NCBI GenBank assembly: GCA_900239685.1
Contig: OENT01000345.1
Location: forward strand, 62,001-126,000
Length of the DNA: 64,000 bases
Direction: 5' to 3'
DNA from: Rotaria macrura
Lineage: Eukaryota; Rotifera; Eurotatoria; Philodinida; Philodinidae
This document shows positions 36,901 to 47,656 of the stretch, in pieces. How positions within the stretch are numbered: position 1 is the first letter of the stretch; every line of letters starts with the position of its first letter. The translations under genes were made by a program, and so were the position numbers. The notes under the pieces were generated by a model that saw only the letters and a program-made list of their open reading frames with translations, was not told the origin of the DNA and did not search any database.

Positions 36901-39900
36901 TCGGTCGCTTTCATTCGTACAGTATGTATATTTAACTCATTTTCACTGTTATACTTGATAGGGGGTAAGAGGCTCTTTAGAAACCAATTACTTAGCACTC
37001 GAATAACAGCTAAGTCCTCCCTTTAATCAGAATTTCTAGTAAAGCAGGCTGTTAGTCAAGCTATAAGGCATGAAATTTGGACTGTTCGGGAACAAAGATT
37101 GAGAATCCGTCATGAATATGCTCAAAATTTTTAATTGACTTGCATATGAATAACGTTGTGTTCAATATTTCTTTACAATACATTAGGGTTATAGCAATAC
37201 CAATACAACCAATAGTATTGGTGGTATTAGGTATGGTCACTATTGGTACTGTTCAGTATTGGTATTGGTATTAGAATTGTTATTTCTATTGATATCTGTA
37301 CTGTTATTATTACCAATAAATGCGCTATAGTTTCTGAACCCATTAATATAGAAAATCGAAGTTCATCCCCTTTTCCTTAGGCTAAAAAGTGGGCCGAATC
37401 TATTAGCGATGGAGTTTTTCCAAAAATGACTCTTCATAGGTAATTCGACACGCGCAGTACGAATTTGACATCCATTTTACTCGAAACCCTACTGGTAAGT
37501 CAGGAACCAATAGAAATTGAGTTTTTCAAAAAAATTGCTCCCCATCGGTAGTTTGGCATGGGGAGTCTGAATTTTACTTCGTTTTTCGAAAAACTCGATT
37601 CCTATTGGTTTCTGACTTACCAGTAGGGTTTCGAGTAAAATGGATGTCAAATTCGTACTGCGCGTGTCGAATTACCTATGAAGAGTCATTTTTGGAAAAA
37701 CTCCATTGCTAATAGATCCGGCCCACTTTTTAGCCTAAGGAAAAGGGGATGAACTTCGATTTTCTATATTAATGGGTTCAGAAACTATAGCGCATTTATT
37801 GGTAATAAAAACAGTAACGATACCAATACAAATGCTAGTACCAATACCAATATCGTATTGTTGTGGTTACATCCCTACAATAGATATATAAGAAAAGTTC
37901 AAAAAGCTCACTGAAAATTTTTAAATCTCGGTATTAATAGTGTTAGGTTCAGTTTTTAGGTAGCAATTAGAATCTCAGAGTGGAGTTTACTTTAATGCAT
38001 TATTCGTTAACTAAATACACTACGGAAAGAAGTCTGTTTATTACCGAAGCTGTACCCGGTGAAACCGGTAACGGCCACCGGCAGAACCGGTGACGGTGAC
38101 CTGTGATGACCGGGGAAACAGTGACTGTACGTCGTTACTACGGTTACCGTCACCGTTGCATCCCTAACTAGTGATAGTAGATAGACACAATGTTTCTATG
38201 CTCATTACTTAGCTTGGAATTTTCGCTTTCATTTCACTAATTTGAGCTGATTTCACACGAGAAAATTAATCAACAGTAATCACATCGAATTCTAATCGGT
38301 TGATACCTTTCAACGTAAAATAATCAATCATATGATTTGACCACAATGAGTTTCTGCCACATATGGATAGTAAAAGAGAGAAGCTACCTCAAATTTTGAT
38401 TTCCTGTAACCTTCTGGTAAATCGGAACCCAGAACCCCTTTTTTGCCAGTAATACAACATAGACGTGCGGTTTTAATGAGGAATAGATACATTTCAATTT
38501 CTCTTTCATTTGATTACAAAGAGTTCAAGTCGCATGTGAATAATCGTAAGAGAGAGAAAGCATCTTGAATGCTGATTTGTTGTAAACTGTCAGTCGATGG
38601 TATTCATAAAGCAATGAGTATCCTCATCATTGATGAATCACGGCTTGTTCTCTGTAGACTCCTATGGAGCACCGTGTCTTGTTTTCTCTCGTCCCATGGG
38701 GTTTCGGCAGATTTATGAATACTTATGCTTTCTCTCATAGCATGCGTTCTTTTCTGATAGATTTATCGGGTTTTGTTATGTTGGACGTGAAAAATACACT
38801 GAAGTCGACTGATATTGATCGAGAATCCCGTTTCATTGAAGATTGAGTCAGTTTATTTAAGCTAGGGGAATTAAAAAATCACAAAAATCTACTGGCGGTG
38901 ACCAAAACTCCCCGCTTTGAAAAAGCTCTGACGTTATTTGAGTGTGTGGCTGGCACAATAAATTTAAACATTTTAGCGTACAATACAAAAGTTGTCTTTC
39001 GATCGCTTCACACGCCAGGTGAAAGCCTTCAGTCATCACATCAGTAACAAATATTAGCTCACCTCGGAGATTGAGTCTGGTTTGATAATGATCGACATCC
39101 CATATGCACAAGCTCACAAACTATCAACCAAAGTTAGCTGTAAAGTATGCGTGAAGTATGGGATTCCAAAACATTGTGCACTATAGTCCATATTAATCGC
39201 ATCAGTTTGTTCTTCGCAATCTGAATCGTCCTCTTCGATATTTTCTTCATATTCGTTATATTCGGGTTTTCAGTGCTTTTCAAAACCCGTAATAATTAGA
39301 GCACTGAATGCTTCTACATTGTTGGAGGCGTTGTCAGTGACCAATCGAACAACCTTGCCTTCACTCTTGAAAGTTCTCATGGCTTTTTTATTTGATTACC
39401 TAGATTCCATCAGCATGACCCTGAAACTTATTATAGAAGAACGGTTGAGCAAAAACTTCAGAGTTAGCTAAGACTAGCTGAAATGCTAAGAAGTCGTTGT
39501 CCAAGGCACCATCGCTTTCACTTAGGGCATACTTGGAAATCGTAACACAAGCAGTTGTTCACCTGTCCTTTCATACGTTCAGTGTTAAGGATATAAATAG
39601 TGCTTAATAGTAGGTTTATTAAATTTTAATTGTAACTTGCTCAAACATGTATGGAAGCTCATCGTGACACAGGGTTCGATGAGGCAAGACATCGAATCTA
39701 GGATCGACAATAGTGATTGCTCCCAGAAAGACCAGATAATTGACCATTGAAACTGGTATTTCAAAGTCGATTACAGTAAAATCTTCCTTACGGAAGACAT
39801 CCTATAGTGAACAGTTTTGAAAGGTCCCTGAAATCAATTGTTGCTGTGATCAGACCTGTGTTTAGTGAACATCTATCGATAGTGAACACTTTCGAAAAGT

Positions 39901-41423
39901 CTGGATAGCGTTCACTAAATACAGATTCTACTGCATTAGACCAGATATCTCTATGCGGTTTGGTTGCGGTTCATAAGGCTATTGTGGGTTACATGATTGA
40001 TCGTTTAAAGAAGTGAGATTTTAGCAACAGAGCTGAACAGAGAATATTATTTCGCTGAAGAATACAATCTTCACTATTTATTTGTTTCCTGCAATACCAT
40101 TCTACTTTTTCGCTTCCCAAGCTACTTTCAATTTTTTCCGCCTTTTTACGGCGGTGGATATATTGTTCGTAAACTTAGGTAGATTAAGTCGTCAACTGGT
40201 TTACAACTTCTTGACACAAAAATTATTTGACAGATTTTGTGTCATTGTGTTGCATACAAACGCTTTATAAAGAATCGTTGCACAATATATTTTCTTTGAC
40301 TTTTGTTGAATTAATGTGACGATGATTCATCATCGTGGTTCACAAAATGACTAGACATGACATCGTTATGCCTAGATAGGGGCGAAGAATAGTCAGATAT
40401 CTCTAGCGACATGTAGGGCGTTTCTTCGTTTGACATTCGACAGGAATAGTGACGAAATCCCAATATTTTCATGAAGTGATACTGCTATCTGAAGTTTTCT
40501 TCTCGGCCAATATCACCTCTGACAACGCGTCTGTATATACTTTGGAACGTTGAATGAACTGTCATTAGTCCTATGTGAAAGGATTTACTATTCATTATGA
40601 TCGATATATCGTATAAGCTAATGGAAGTAAACGGTCAATCCAATTTAGATTCAAAACAACTTTCTATATCGATTGCCGGCTACAGACACGTAGTTTTTAA
40701 TTCTCCTCAAGAATAAAACGCTGGAGCTCTTTATGAAAGTTGAAAAGGAAGAGATTCTCCTACTTCGATACAGTTTCACTAGGCATCGACTCGGCCCATG
40801 TTATAAAACAACTCCACAACCCTCCACTCGATAGCTGGAGCTAGCTCGTCGGGGCTGCTCATCTCTGTTTTCAAAATGACGAAAGCAGACTATCGAGATA
40901 TTCAGAGACATAAAATATAAAATTTGACTCAAACCTATATAAATGAATAACTTGTGAATGAATTAAGAACGAACCTACATATCAATGACTTTTCTTTACA
41001 AAATTTTGAATATATGACACGTTATGGAACGCAGAAGAAAATATGTTGTGATTTCACGCGGAAAAGGATGAAAAATAAAACTTAAACGTCTCAAACTATT
41101 TATTTTCAGTTTTGACTATCACAAAAATTACATTTGTGATAAAGATTAGTATAAAAATGAAATTGAATGTTTCTTTTGACTTTTCTTCTTAGATCGGTAC
41201 ATTTTATCCATGTTGGTATGACACTAGAAAGCCATCGGTTGCTCAATGGAATAAACCCAGCACCACGGTGGCTATTATTCTCCTTAGTATCGGAGCGTTA
41301 GTAATAGTTATCAGCGCCATTTTCTCATTTATTGCTGTTCAACTGGTCAGACAAGAAATTGGACGTCGCAATTATGTTAGCATGAGTTCGCATGTGAATG
41401 ATGATTTGTTTATGAAGCAATAA
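33989..41423 (+). CDS. Two-TM glycoprotein with a 6.9-kb intron, 187 aa
   Basis: Exon 33989-34321 (111 codons) and exon 41193-41423 (77 codons with stop) join in phase 0 at AAA|GTAAGA and TTCTTCTTAG|ATC. The protein starts MINCQIKDPK, has a membrane span at about 12-34, an extracellular-type loop with at least five Cys and N-glycosylation sequons (NSS, NRT), then FYPCWYDTRKPSVAQWNKP, a second span (TVAIILLSIGALVIVISAIF) and a short cytoplasmic tail. Two spans flanking a Cys-rich glycosylated loop are the layout of BK-channel beta subunits, a topology-based suggestion only. An acceptor (TATTCTAG) sits directly before the ATG, so a 5' UTR intron or upstream exon is likely. Typical introns nearby are 54-80 bp; this one is 6871 bp because of transposon insertions. 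Both exons are open, which suggests the gene still works if the intron is spliced. Confidence 0.75.
36774..38167. mobile_element. hAT-like MITE (outer of a nested pair)
   Basis: Ends are TAGGGGTGCAACGGTGACGG and, inverted, TTAGGGATGCAACGGTGACGG. Flanked on both sides by a perfect 8-bp duplication CTAGTGAT (36766-36773 and 38168-38175). Subterminal regions repeat CACCGTTAC/ACCGGT words. Total 1394 bp, but 694 bp plus an 8-bp duplication belong to the inner element, so the original MITE was about 692 bp. It has no coding capacity. It lies between two parts of the hAT transposase relic. Confidence 0.85.
37184..37877. mobile_element. Palindromic hAT-like MITE (inner of the nested pair)
   Basis: Ends TAGGGTTATAGCAATACC and, inverted, TAGGGATGTAACCACAAC. 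Flanks CAATACAT (37176-37183) and CAATAGAT (37878-37885) are an 8-bp duplication with one mismatch. Subterminal tracts repeat CCAATAC. The middle is a foldback: arms of about 180 bp (about 37325-37530 and 37590-37795) differ at only a handful of positions. Length 694 bp, no coding frame of note. Confidence 0.85.
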
Positions 41424-41992
41424 CGATAAAAAACTATCAACTGAAATTTTTACGTTAATATTTTGCTGTTGTGCTAAATCAGCACTATCGAGTTTCGTAA
41501 TTTTGTCTTTTTACTTTTGTAAGAAAAACTTCCTATTTTTTCAAATTTATTCTTGAAATTTAAATTTATGCAACTTACTCATCGTCTACATGTGACTCAA
41601 TCCAAGCTGAGTTCCACCCAATATATTCAATTCCTCGCATCACATGTTCTACTTTTTCCATAAGTTATCTCAGGATGCCAGGAACAAATTTAAGCCATAA
41701 ACAAGACCGTCATGATACTAAGTTTTCGTATCTCAAGCAAGCAACTAAGCACTAACTATACTTTGACGAACCAGCAATATCATCATAAGGACAAAATGAA
41801 CAGAAACGAGCTCGATCGCTTAGCGATCAAGACAATGGATTTTAAGACGTCAGCAGCAACACACCAAAAAGGAGAACTCCATTCAAAGAGGGCCACGGAC
41901 GATATTTAACTCGAAAATGAACATGCTTGGTGTAACCAATGCAATTAACAGGGAACAATCTCTGAAAAATTCATTTCCAAGAAAAAAAAACG

Positions 41993-42133
41993 AAAAAACG
42001 TTCGCGAGGGTTCGGAAACCCATTTCTTACCCTCGAGAACTCTTAAAAGATTTCCGATAGTAACAAACTAGGAAACCTTTGAAAGAATTCCAAGTGGTAA
42101 GAAATAGATTTCCGAACTCTCGCAAACGTTTTT
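41993..42133. repeat. Short foldback element (about 140 bp)
   Basis: Left arm AACGTTCGCGAGGGTTCGGA..CATTTCTTACC pairs with the right arm GGTAAGAAATAGATTTCCGA..CTCGCAAACGTT in reverse. Small MITE-like hairpin just downstream of the two-TM gene. Confidence 0.65.
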
Positions 42134-42979
42134 CCGCTGGTTTTCTGGGAAACGGGTTTCTTTTAGAGAGCAAACAAGTAAAAAAAATGGCAAATCAACA
42201 CGAAGAATACGCAATACTTCGATTTCAGTCAGTTGAAATAGCTGGCAGAATCAATGTATGACGGCGATACACTGTGAAGTCTGAAGACCGAAGAATGCTG
42301 TATTACCCAACATGCTCTCGCGTATAAAGTTGACCAATCTCTACTACCAATCAAACTCGAGTGTACACCAAAGGTCAAGGTACACAAACAAGGAAGTTCT
42401 CTCATTTCAGAACTCTTCAAATTTATCGAAACTGAATTTTGGAAAATCAATCTTCTATATTCTCAATCACTCGGCTTTGAAACAGTGTTTGTGGAAAAAG
42501 AAAGTGATATGGTTTATTGTCAGAGAAATCGCATTATTCTTCTTTCTACGCGACGCCAATCATGCTCTCATCAAGCTCCTATTGATAGACATCAAACTAC
42601 AGCTTTCTAAATGGGTTCCAACTCAATACTTGCTCATTATCACATCTGTCCCTGAATCGATCGAGTTCACCCAATTTTCAATCAGAAATCGAAAGTTAAC
42701 TACCATTAATCTACACTATGCATCAAATGAATGCGACAATCAAATGAAAGAATCGGTAAATGCAACTTGACTTGACGAATGGTGAACATTACACTAGCGA
42801 CTTCTTAAAAATAGAACCTCTATTGGATTATTTGCTCCTCGTACCCAAAAAATACTGCTTTTATTGCAAGAAAATATCATGTGTGAGCTAGGCCTCTGAA
42901 ACGGAACATTGGTTATATTTCGTAAGTTGATTCACGAAAAAAGTCAAGAGCATACTACGAGCTCGGTTAGGGTGTGTGT

Positions 42980-44240
42980 TAGTGTACTACGTGATTATGA
43001 TCGTGAGTGATTAGAAGTTATTTATGTGATCGTGATCGAAATAAAAATTTGATATTCACGGCTAATATATACGTTCAAAATTTTAAATATTTATTGCGAA
43101 AGTTAATGTTTACATCTAAGTTATAAAATCTGACAGTTCACTTGCTACTTGTAGTAATAAAAAAAGCAAGAGAAATATATAACCTGAATAAATGCGTTTA
43201 CATTCGAAAAAAAGCTGAGAAAGAAATAAGAAAATCACATAATTTAATAAATTATTCCTGATCTTCACTTTCCATATTAACTAAATAATCATCATCATTA
43301 TAGTGGCTTGTAAGATAGTCGCATTGTTTTAATATTTGCTGCATTGGTTCATTATTTACGTTGTTTTCATCATTATTTTGTTCTGCATCTTGATGATCAT
43401 TTTAAACAGCAACATTAACACGAAATTTGTTTTTTAAGACATTCATATTCTTTTGTAAAAAGCTGTTAACACAATCCCTTCCAGGATTAAAAATGTGAAA
43501 AACGATGTAACTGCTTTCAACAGTCACGGGAATCTTGCTTGCTTTCATGAACCCTGCTATCCATTGACACATCACTTCTGACTGAGCTACTAGAGCTGCA
43601 ATAAAGAAGCAGCTAATATATTCTCATCAAAAATTAGGGACATGTATTCACTAATCCTGCACAAGAGATCGGTGACGTTCAGTGACACCGTTGGGAGCCG
43701 TCTATCACTTCTGCGACCGTCTTCAACCCTGCCAGTAACGACTTCTGATGGGGGAATCACCGGTCGGTAATGGTCTGTGGGGAGAGGGGTGCAAAATTTC
43801 TACCATAAATACCTCAACACTCCTTTCAGGTTGTGCTTCACAAAGCATAAGCTTATTCAGTTTATCATAGCTACAGGTTCTTCTTTTATCAATCGTGCTA
43901 AATCTCTTTTATTAAATTCAAGAGGATCAGTGTTACACATTCTAGAATTTAAGACAAGTTACCGTTTCTTTTTAAATCTTCAAAGTAGTTTCATAGGATA
44001 AATATAAAGAAAACAATCGAGCTTTCCTGTTGGTATCCGTCCTTTTCAAGTCGAAGCCTTCAACATGAAGGCTTCAACCATAACTAATAGAATATATTAC
44101 ATAGATGACACGATCGATCAATAGAATATTTTTCTTCTAAAGCTAAATTAGTGAACTACAATGATCACGAAATTCACGATCACGCGTGATTTACGCATGA
44201 TCGTGATCGTGGCTAAAAATATCAATCACGCAGTACACTA
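42980..44240. mobile_element. hAT-like element, 1.26 kb, with 8-bp target duplication
   Basis: Terminal repeats TAGTGTACTACGTGATTATG and, inverted from the right, TAGTGTACTGCGTGATTGAT, followed by GATCGTGATCGTG-rich subterminal repeats on both sides. Flanked by a perfect duplication GTGTGTGT (42972-42979 and 44241-44248). Carries a decayed reading frame on the minus strand (43252-43620). Confidence 0.82.
43252..43620 (-). pseudogene. Decayed C-terminal ORF inside the hAT-like element
   Basis: The minus-strand frame reads IAALVAQSEVMCQWIAGFMK, then VESSYIVFHIFNPGRDCVNS, FLQKNMNVLKNKFRVNVAV, a single in-frame stop, then an Asp/Asn-rich acidic tail ending NMESEDQE and a stop at 43252. The tail shares one frame across the internal stop, so this was one protein end. 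I cannot name the family from this fragment; its place inside TIRs suggests transposase or an element-carried gene. Confidence 0.5.
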
Positions 44241-44248
44241 GTGTGTGT

Positions 44249-45390
44249 ATGTCTAAGTATTACTCATGCGCACATACTGAGGCCCTGTCACCCTCAAACC
44301 CACACTCCTCTAAGGTTAAATGTTGTCCCTATAGCAGAGTCAGTGTGAGTAAAGACAAAAGAGCTTACTGTATTAGTGTGATCGTGAGTAAGATGGGGGT
44401 AGATTTCGCCATTTGTGTGTACATCTTTACTTGTGCTGCTTAATTCGAGGCTTAAAAAACGAAGTATCCTATTGTATAGAAGAAATTCTTCTTCACCTTT
44501 ACCGATATGTCTATCATGTGAGAAGCTCCAGGCCAAAAATTTTGTTGAATAAAAATATAGGTCACTTTTCATTATTTTGATACATTAGAGATGAAGGCTG
44601 ATGGATTGCTAGCTCTCTTAAATTTCTCATTGAGTAGTTACGGGATTATAAAATACTTTCAATCTAGATAATACTACAAAAAATAAATAAAAAAAAGTTT
44701 ATCAAGGCAATAATCCTATCAAAATATGTAAGAATAACAATTGGTGAGAAATCAACATGGAAAAAGACATGAAAAATTGACTCAGGCAATCATAGATGCC
44801 AGTGTGTTTTCTACGCTCCAAAATGCACAAAAAAATCATCAAATCTGGTTTTTCAGGCGCCAAAAGTTTTACATTGATATAAGATAATTGATATATACCT
44901 GGTGGTAACTCTACATAGAAATAAACTTTAGTAATCTTAGCTTAGTTTCAGAAATCATGAAAATTAAAATCGCTATTGCAGAATAATGAATGCAGAAAAA
45001 AACCAAAATTAATCTTTTAGACACCAATATTCATTGCAAAGTGCACATGTCTTTATCCTTTGTAAAACGCGAAAGTGACTCAACTGTTTCTTCATGCACA
45101 CAGTTAGCCATTACATTTGCTTTTTTTTTCTTTGATTCTTGAAAAAATCGTGCAATTTGTCAATAAGATGATTCATACTTCAGATTGCTGTTTACTCCAA
45201 ATAATGTCGATGTTCGTTTTTTTCATCCAAGTTGACGCTGTCAATTTTCCCTACTTTCTTCATTATACCTATCCAAATATCTGTCAACACAAAATTTTCC
45301 AAGCTACCCAGGATGGGAAATATTTTCGGTTCCTTATTTATCCTTTTTCCCATGTAAAAGAATCAATGGATTCATTTATAGTCTTTTAAA
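44249..45390. other. Gene-free stretch upstream of the ankyrin-ART gene
   Basis: No supported exon. A 90-codon frame at 45117-45389 directly upstream of the promoter shows no motif and is likely chance. Confidence 0.45.
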
Positions 45391-45397
45391 CGACAGC

Positions 45398-45407
45398 TAT
45401 ATAAAAA
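45398..45407 (+). promoter_or_regulatory. TATA box of the ankyrin-ART gene
   Basis: TATATAAAAA about 51-60 bp before the ATG at 45458. This implies a 5' UTR of only about 20-30 nt. Confidence 0.6.
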
Positions 45408-45457
45408 TACTAGACGAAATGATTGGAAATAATTTTCTTTAAAATACGCAGATTACG

Positions 45458-46579
45458 ATGTCATCAAATAATTCATTATATGTGGCTTGCAAAAATAATG
45501 ATATAGATCGCGTGCGTGAACTTCTACCAACATTGACCGAGGATGAATTGAATGAGCAGGATCCCAATAAACGTACCGCTTTACATATTGCTGCATTTTA
45601 TGGGCATGCGGAAGTATTAAAACTTTTATTGGCAGCTGAAAATATTAATCCATCGATCACAAATCAATGGGGTTGTGTTGCCAAAGATGAAGCTCCTACT
45701 CACTTAAAGTTATTGTTTGATAGAGTACTGACAACAGACAAGACCGATACTATCAAAGAATATAACGATTGTATCGAAGAATCAATCGAATGGTTCGATA
45801 CATACAAACATGCCTATCGAATTTCTCACGAAAATCATGCTCTTTTGAAGCGATGGTTAACTAAAGTATCCGTCGCTCGACTAATAGGAGAAATTGATGT
45901 TGGCTATATTGATAAAATTGATTTTGGCTCTGATAACATTGATCAGAAACTTTTAATCAAGGATTACATGAAGCAAGCCGTAGAGAAAAATGACCCCAGC
46001 CTACTTGTTCGTGCCTACACGGAAAAGACACGTTTTTTTACCAAACTAAACGAAGACTTAGCTGATGTTGGATCTGATTTTCGGTTCCAGATAAGTTTCG
46101 CAATGAACACCACTGTGTATCATGATAATGATCCACCAAAAGGCTTTGGTCAATTTATTTTCGTTGCCATTCTCTGCCATCATCCGCAATTAGAACAGTA
46201 TCGTCATTACATTGGGACAACCTATCGTGGTATGAATGTGAAAAACTCAGATTTAGATCAATATGAAGAAGGAAAATGTATCTTGACGCGAACGTTTTTG
46301 TCGTCGTCAACTGATCAAGCAATAGCGCAGAGTTTTCTAACAAACCATTCTATCGACCTGCAGTCGAATCATCAAGTTATATGTACCTATCACATTCGAA
46401 ATACGTGTCAAGCCATTGATGTACGCACCATATCCAGATACCCGAATGAGAACGAAATCCTCATTATTCCATTCACGACATTAAAAATTACTAGTGTTAA
46501 GAAGAATCTTGATGGTATAAGTTATATTGAACTTGACGAGTACGGTATCAATGATAAAGAATCGAATTTTCGGTCTTAG
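45458..46579 (+). CDS. Ankyrin-repeat protein with ADP-ribosyltransferase domain, 373 aa
   Basis: A single uninterrupted exon. Residues 1-90 form about two ankyrin units (SLYVACKNNDIDRVRELLP; RTALHIAAFYGHAEVLKLLL). Residues 90-200 are a linker with no family I can name. Residues 200-350 carry an ART fold of the R-S-E class: Arg257 in GTTYRGM, the Ser motif TFLSSST at 279-285, and ENE at 331-333 in PNENEILIIP, whose second Glu (333) is the expected catalytic residue. R-S-E enzymes move ADP-ribose from NAD+ mostly to arginine; all key residues are present, so activity is plausible. No signal peptide, so probably cytoplasmic, unlike vertebrate ecto-ARTs. Ankyrin repeats likely bind a protein partner. 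The TATA box just upstream and intact frame point to a live gene. Being intronless among intron-bearing neighbours may reflect transfer or retroposition. Confidence 0.88.
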   Translation: MSSNNSLYVACKNNDIDRVRELLPTLTEDELNEQDPNKRTALHIAAFYGHAEVLKLLLAAENINPSITNQWGCVAKDEAPTHLKLLFDRVLTTDKTDTIKEYNDCIEESIEWFDTYKHAYRISHENHALLKRWLTKVSVARLIGEIDVGYIDKIDFGSDNIDQKLLIKDYMKQAVEKNDPSLLVRAYTEKTRFFTKLNEDLADVGSDFRFQISFAMNTTVYHDNDPPKGFGQFIFVAILCHHPQLEQYRHYIGTTYRGMNVKNSDLDQYEEGKCILTRTFLSSSTDQAIAQSFLTNHSIDLQSNHQVICTYHIRNTCQAIDVRTISRYPNENEILIIPFTTLKITSVKKNLDGISYIELDEYGINDKESNFRS

Positions 46580-47656
46580 AGAGTGATTTTGTGCTTTTTT
46601 TCTATGAGAAAGACAATAAAACCTTTTTTAAGGAAGAGAGTTAGCTAGAGCACGTAATCAACATTTTCGTCTTACGTATCTAATAAAAGTGTGAGAGCAT
46701 GGGATCTGACAAATAAAATCAGCGAGTCGCAAATCGTCTATATTCTCGACAGTACTATAGTGAATTGAGATGCAAGCAGACGATGCATTGGACCTACAAA
46801 AGAACTGTGCTTTATACCTAAAATCCAAAAGTCTATAGACATCCGTGACATTTTCACTCATGGTCTTATCATGCACGGGATCGTGACACACGTCTAAGGG
46901 TGGGGGGGGGGGAGTAAATGTCTGTATTTCAAAAGTACAAAAGTAACGAGAAGTAATAAGAGGGCGCACATGTGAGTGTGAATATGGTTATTGACCTGTG
47001 GAGATAAGAGACACCCTCACCTACACACACGGGACAGCTGGTATCCGGAGATATGTAAGTGAAGTATAGCCTGAAATCAATTTGAAAATTATTTCCGTTT
47101 CATTTTTCGTCGCATAAGACGCAAAGATCTTTTTAAAATTTGTTCATAGTGCACCTGTTTCCAGACATTCTCCAGTCTCTACTCTTTTTATAAATGCATT
47201 TAAAATCTGTGCTGTTTGATCAACGAGTGGCTCTGGATGAGATTCCTTCATACCCATTTTTTATTCAAATGATAATGATATTCTGGTAGATTCATAAAAG
47301 GATTTAATCCTAGAAGAACGACCTAAGAGTAGATATCTAGACATATTTGAAAGGATTTGTGAAATTGCTTATTGACATTTTCGAGAGCACTTTCAATGGT
47401 TTGTAACTATTTGAAAATTCTAAAAGAGTTTTATCGTTTACTATTAATCGCATGATCCTCATGCATGCACAGTATCCTTTTGACTATAACTGCATACCAA
47501 CCATATAGCCATATCTCCACCGTGTCTTATAATTTCACTATTTTCGAGATTTCGAGATAAACTTTTCTCTCTTGAGCAAATCAATCTTGAAGGTTAAACA
47601 CCAACAATAATATCTTTATTCAAGAATCTAACTGTTCTCATCAAAAACTGTCATTT
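46580..47656. other. Gene-free stretch
   Basis: Contains the 3' flanks of the ART and GH55 genes, which converge here, and an 11-G homopolymer at 46902-46912. No exon is supported. Confidence 0.5.

Larger units (their letters stand above)
35422..39790 (-). pseudogene. hAT transposase pseudogene, split by a later MITE
   Basis: Pieces in transcription order: PVSMVNYLVFLGAITIVDPRF and LPHRTLCHDELPYMFEQ (about 39790-39640), like the block before the first catalytic Asp in hAT transposases; KVVRLVTDNASNNVEAF (about 39350-39318), the second-Asp block; HTLQLTLVDSL then a stop (about 39157-39125); WDVDHYQTRLNLRGELIFVT and GFHLACEAIE (about 39105-39000), which resembles the block normally found before VTDNASNN, so the order looks disturbed; after the MITE, IYALFEEETAHRILK..LAPIILSI and a C-terminal part (36140-35422). 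Stops and frame changes interrupt the frame. It is a dead transposase. Family assignment rests on several independent blocks. Confidence 0.72.
35081..40867 (-). mobile_element. Decayed autonomous-type hAT element in the intron (tentative ends)
   Basis: The hAT transposase relic lies between CAGAGACGGGTAAC at 35081 and, read inward from the other end, CAGAGATGAGCAGC at 40867, a plausible pair of worn hAT terminal repeats. Flanks GTCTCAAT and TTTTCAAA match at only five of eight positions, so the ends are provisional. Removing the nested insertion leaves about 4.4 kb. Confidence 0.45.

Noticed and set aside
42312-42770. 152-codon plus-strand open frame next to the foldback repeat
   Set aside because: No family features and no conserved motif visible; another frame overlaps it on the opposite strand.
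46902-46912. G-homopolymer as telomere or quadruplex signal
   Set aside because: A single G run without repeated G-tract spacing; no telomere-like TGTGGG array anywhere in the window.
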